Below are positions 60,961 to 64,000 of a DNA stretch of 64,000 nucleotides, one piece after another; position 1 is the first letter of the stretch; each line of letters opens with the position of its first letter. The translations under genes and the position numbers were made by a program. A model generated the notes under the pieces. That model worked only from the letters and a program-made list of their open reading frames with translations. It had not been told where the DNA came from and ran no database searches. The DNA comes from Pontibaca salina (lineage in GTDB: Bacteria; Pseudomonadota; Alphaproteobacteria; Rhodobacterales; Rhodobacteraceae): assembly GCF_016307205.1 (NCBI RefSeq), contig NZ_JAEIJD010000001.1:1-64000 (forward strand), written 5' to 3'.

Positions 60961-62925
60961 TCAAGCGTCCGCCTCTCTTTTTTCCGTGCTGGCAGACGTC
61001 AAAACATTGTGTTTTCGGGTCGGACGTCTTGCGAGCAGGCGCAGCCCGTTCAGCACCACCAACACCGTGCCGCCCTCATGCCCGATCACCGCCAGTGGCA
61101 GCGGCAGGTCAAAGAACAGCCCGGCAGTGACCAGCACCACCATGACCACGATGGCGAAGATCAGGTTCTGGCGGATAATCAAGGCCGTGCGACGGGCAAG
61201 GTCATGTGCCTCGGAAAGTTGGCGCATGTCCTCGGACAACAGCGCCACGTCGGCAGCTTGCAGCGCAACCTCGGAACCGGCGGCTCCCATTGCGATACCG
61301 ATATCGGCGCGCGCAAGCGCCGCCGCATCGTTGACCCCGTCCCCGACAAAAGCCACTTTGCCAGTATCCGCAAGCGCCGCAACGCCACGCACCTTATCCT
61401 CGGGCAGCATTTCAGCGTGGATTTCGTTAGGGTCAAAGCCAAGCCCTGCCCCGATCCGCTGCGCCACCGCCCGCCTGTCCCCGGTCATCATCATGACCCG
61501 GCGCACACCGCTGGCGCGCAGGGCATCCAGAGCCGGCCCGGAACTTGCGCGCGCCTCGTCAGCCACGCTGACCGCGCCCAGCACCGTAGAACCGCGCCCC
61601 AGATAGATCACCGTATCGGCACTATCTGCCAGTGCCTGTAACCGCCCGACTTCAACGGGCGCGCCCATGGCCGCGGCCAAATAGGCGTTTCCCGCCCAGA
61701 CCGTACCGAAACCGTCATGACCCGTGATTCCGGCACCCGGTCGGGCGCTGACTCCGGCCACCTTGGCAGGGTCAAGCCCGCGTTTTGCGGCCTCGCGCCG
61801 GATTGCCGTGGCGATGTGGTGTTCGGAATGCGCTTCAAGCCCGGCCAGCAATGACAAAAACCCTTGCGTGTCCTCATCCAGCGCAACGATCTGCGTCACC
61901 ACAGCCTGCCCGGTGGTCAACGTACCGGTCTTATCAAAGGCAAAACTATCGACCGCCGCAAGCGTTTCCAGCGCAGCGCCACCCTTGAACAATACCCCGC
62001 CACGCGCGGCGGCGGACAGCGCAGACAAGATCGCCGCCGGAACCGAGATAACGATTGCGCAGGGGCTGGCGGCCACCAGTAACGTCGCGGCCTTGTACAT
62101 GGCCTGTTGCCAGTCGCTGTACAGCCAGTAAAAAGCGGCAAATGCAACGAACGCACCGATCAGAACCGCGATGGTATAGCGCTGGCCAAACCATGCGCTG
62201 AAGCGCTCGGATGGGGCCTTGGCGGCTTGCGCTTCGGTCACCAGACGAATCATGCGGGCGATGGTGCTCTCGCCGACCGTGCGGGTCACCGTAACATCCA
62301 GCACCCCGTCAAGGTTTACCGTGGCCTCGTAAACTGGCTCGCCCGGTCCCTTTGATGCAGGCATGGATTCGCCGGTGATATTGGCTTCGTCAACGCCGCC
62401 GTGACCCACAGCGATCGTGCCGTCGGTCGGCACCCGTGCACCCGGACGCAACACTACAATATCGCCGACCTCCAACGCGGTTGCCGCGACCTCTTCGACT
62501 GATCCTGATGCGGTCTTGCGCAGCGCGGTCTCGGGGCGCAGCGCCATCAATGCCTCGATCGCATGGCGCGCGCGGCCAAGTGCGCGACTTTCCATCGTGC
62601 CGGCAACGCTGAACAGCGTCAGAAGAATCGCCCCCTCCAGCGGTGCGCCGACCGCAGCCGCCGCCACGGCGGCGACGACCATCAGCAGATCGATATCGAG
62701 AACCTGCTCTCGCCAAAGTGCCGTCACTGCCCGCCAACCTGCTGGAAAACCACCGGCAAGATACACAATTGCCAGCCCCGGAAAGCTAAGCGCGGCAAAC
62801 CATTCTCCCGGCAGCCATATTCCAGCCAGCGCCAACAGCATCCCCAGGACCGTCATCAGCGACAAGAGGAAAGAACTGTCACGCAACAGAGACTGCATTA
62901 GGCCTTGTTTCATCTCTTTTCTCAC
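60961..62925 (-). CDS. P1B-4-type heavy-metal-translocating P-type ATPase
   Basis: The 654-residue pump lacks an N-terminal HMA domain. It has TGES (184-187), SPC (287-289) in TM6, phosphorylation Asp331 in DKTGT, SEHH for the nucleotide-domain HP-type motif, GDGVNDAAAL, and HEGGT in the last helix pair. SPC plus HEGGT defines the P1B-4 subgroup, which exports Co2+, Fe2+ or sometimes Zn2+ (CoaT, CtpD, PfeT). No metal regulator is adjacent, so the metal is not determined. Confidence 0.9.
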   Translation of the reverse strand: MRKEMKQGLMQSLLRDSSFLLSLMTVLGMLLALAGIWLPGEWFAALSFPGLAIVYLAGGFPAGWRAVTALWREQVLDIDLLMVVAAVAAAAVGAPLEGAILLTLFSVAGTMESRALGRARHAIEALMALRPETALRKTASGSVEEVAATALEVGDIVVLRPGARVPTDGTIAVGHGGVDEANITGESMPASKGPGEPVYEATVNLDGVLDVTVTRTVGESTIARMIRLVTEAQAAKAPSERFSAWFGQRYTIAVLIGAFVAFAAFYWLYSDWQQAMYKAATLLVAASPCAIVISVPAAILSALSAAARGGVLFKGGAALETLAAVDSFAFDKTGTLTTGQAVVTQIVALDEDTQGFLSLLAGLEAHSEHHIATAIRREAAKRGLDPAKVAGVSARPGAGITGHDGFGTVWAGNAYLAAAMGAPVEVGRLQALADSADTVIYLGRGSTVLGAVSVADEARASSGPALDALRASGVRRVMMMTGDRRAVAQRIGAGLGFDPNEIHAEMLPEDKVRGVAALADTGKVAFVGDGVNDAAALARADIGIAMGAAGSEVALQAADVALLSEDMRQLSEAHDLARRTALIIRQNLIFAIVVMVVLVTAGLFFDLPLPLAVIGHEGGTVLVVLNGLRLLARRPTRKHNVLTSASTEKREADA

Positions 62926-63262
62926 GGCCTTACTCCACCAATGTCAGGGCGCTTATCACGGGTTGTCCTGCCGTCCCGTCGCAGCCAAGACGATTTGAAC
63001 GAACACTTACCCCAATCTTCGAACATGCGCCCGGCCCGACCACCCTGATGTGTTGCCGATGTCCAGCTTGTGAGCCAAATACGCCACGCGATCGTCCAGA
63101 CATCCTACCTCCGCTGCCGCGCCAATCCGACGCCTAAACGGCTATGGCTATCGTCCCGCTCACCGCATCCGTCCGTATGATCGGATTGTGAGAAATACAC
63201 ACCTGCCGCGATCCAAAGACCCACTTGCAGAGCATTCAGAGTAAATGTATTACGCCCTTAAT
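62926..63262. other. Spacer between metal ATPase and tRNA-Val, no gene seen
   Basis: This region divides the ATPase gene (leftward) from tRNA-Val (rightward) and should hold both promoters. Nothing distinctive is visible. Confidence 0.4.
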
Positions 63263-63337
63263 GGGTGATTAGCTCAGTGGTAGAGCGCTTCGTTCACATC
63301 GAAGATGTCAGGAGTTCAAATCTCTTATCACCCACCA
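63263..63337 (+). tRNA. tRNA-Val(CAC)
   Basis: The cloverleaf has acceptor GGGTGAT/ATCACCC, D arm AGCTCAGTGGTAGAGC, anticodon stem CTTCG/CGAAG with loop TTCACAT (anticodon CAC, reading GUG), T loop TTCAAAT and encoded CCA. It is close in sequence to tRNA-Val(UAC) at 559-634. Confidence 0.95.
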
Positions 63338-63843
63338 TTCCACAAAGTGCGATCGACGGAACTATCATAGCCTAGGTCACCCAAGTTACCAGCCTCGCCC
63401 ATCGCGACTGCAGCGCGGCGATTGTTTCGCAGGCGGATTTCAGGTTGCGTCAAAGAGAAGGTGGTGCACCCATCAGGACTGCATGACATTGCGCAATTTC
63501 AAGGGCTTGTGCCGCAAAGTGCCCACCAGTAGCGCCCATACAAATCAATAACTTAGGATGCCAAGTGCACATTTTTCAGGGATGCTTGCACCCCACATCC
63601 AGAGCCGAACCATATACCACATAGGTGCCTCAATTTTTGGCTGCTGTGGGGACCAAGCGATGTCACATACGACCAGAGACTGCTGGCGTTCATGCCGGAT
63701 GCGAATCTTACCGACGCAGCTGAACATGGCCACGCATGCTGCAGGCTAGGTTTTTCCTCGAAATTCGGGATCAGCGAGCGGCTGGTATTTAATACTTCAA
63801 TCTGGCAGGGATCACGTTCCAGTTATTGAACGAAAGATCAGCC
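63338..63843. other. 506-bp spacer before the last gene, no gene seen
   Basis: Two short overlapping frames on opposite strands (63545-63749) have no ribosome-binding site or recognisable sequence and are not called. The promoter of the following gene is expected in the last 100 bp. Confidence 0.4.
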
Positions 63844-64000
63844 ATGCCAGTCCATTCAGTTGACACGACAGAACGTCGCAGCCGCCCTACACCGGATGCA
63901 TCAGTCTCTGAACGTATCCGTGCCCGTCTGACTGCGGCTAATGTACGCTTCAACGCCAACGACAACATCGCAGCTTTCCTAAACGAAGGTGAACTGGACG
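63844..64000 (+). CDS. Partial CDS, probable GTP cyclohydrolase I N terminus
   Basis: The first 52 codons of a gene run off the window edge. The ATG at 63844 follows GAAAGATC. The N terminus MPVHSVDTTERRSRP is variable-looking. The following VSERIRARLTAANVRFNAND and NIAAFLNEGELD resemble the start of GTP cyclohydrolase I (FolE) in some marine proteobacteria, the first enzyme of folate and pterin synthesis. The catalytic part lies outside the window, so the call is tentative. Confidence 0.5.
   Translation, partial: MPVHSVDTTERRSRPTPDASVSERIRARLTAANVRFNANDNIAAFLNEGELD

Overview
The window looks like a chromosomal segment of an alphaproteobacterium of the Rhodobacteraceae (Roseobacter-type). 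This is inferred from the protein sequences (CbpA-CbpM pair, MutL with an endonuclease motif, Pst proteins with N-terminal extensions, Acr3-type arsenite pump) and from high-GC codon use. It contains four tRNA genes and no rRNA or CRISPR array. Gene names come from reading motifs in the translations; no database search was run.

Layout. 1-24.6 kb is core chromosome: tRNA-Val(UAC), a CDF metal transporter, YnfA, tRNA-Met, the haem genes hemE and (divergently) hemC-hemF, a cbpA-cbpM chaperone pair, rmuC, mutL, a single-chain 5-oxoprolinase/hydantoinase, a DEAD-box RNA helicase, a persulfide dioxygenase-rhodanese pair, a class III transaminase (probable taurine:pyruvate), a CPA1 antiporter with a cyclic-nucleotide-binding domain, an EnvZ-like kinase and an MBL hydrolase.

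24.66-35.16 kb is the most striking part. A 10.5-kb element sits in the 3' half of tRNA-Asn(GUU), bounded by perfect 52-bp direct repeats. Its leftward genes encode a tyrosine integrase, an AlpA-like HTH protein, a RepA/AAA-type helicase, a head-completion-like protein, two tiny coupled ORFs, large terminase, HNH nuclease, HK97-type capsid, prohead protease, head-tail connector, portal and a small Zn protein. I see no tail, lysis or small-terminase gene. This is the layout of a capsid-forming phage satellite (cf-PICI-like) that would borrow tails from a helper phage. The capsid genes are in a permuted order.

35.16-41.98 kb looks like a second, decayed island in tandem at the same tRNA. The DNA to the right of the right att site repeats the left-end architecture of the first element (terminator, then a CGGGGGCACA repeat), and a degenerate copy of the tRNA-Asn 3' end lies at 41964-41983. 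It holds a MACPF pore-forming protein, a relic of a head-tail connector gene joined to an IS66 transposase relic, and a quinone/electrophile-detoxification cluster (wrbA, doxX, hydrolase, ring-cleaving dioxygenase, divergent lysR).

42.5-54.4 kb: a rhomboid protease, then an arsenic-phosphate supercluster, all leftward: arsR-acr3-arsC-phoR followed by a Pho box and pstS-pstC-pstA-pstB-phoU-phoB. phoR starts one base after the arsC stop. An OsmC protein and a sodium:solute symporter lie upstream. 55.2-60.9 kb is a rightward cluster likely to make or decorate a glycan: GlfT2-like glycosyltransferase, unknown protein, sulfotransferase-like protein, GMC oxidoreductase without a canonical start codon, and a small protein. 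A P1B-4-type metal ATPase, tRNA-Val(CAC) and the first codons of a probable folE close the window.
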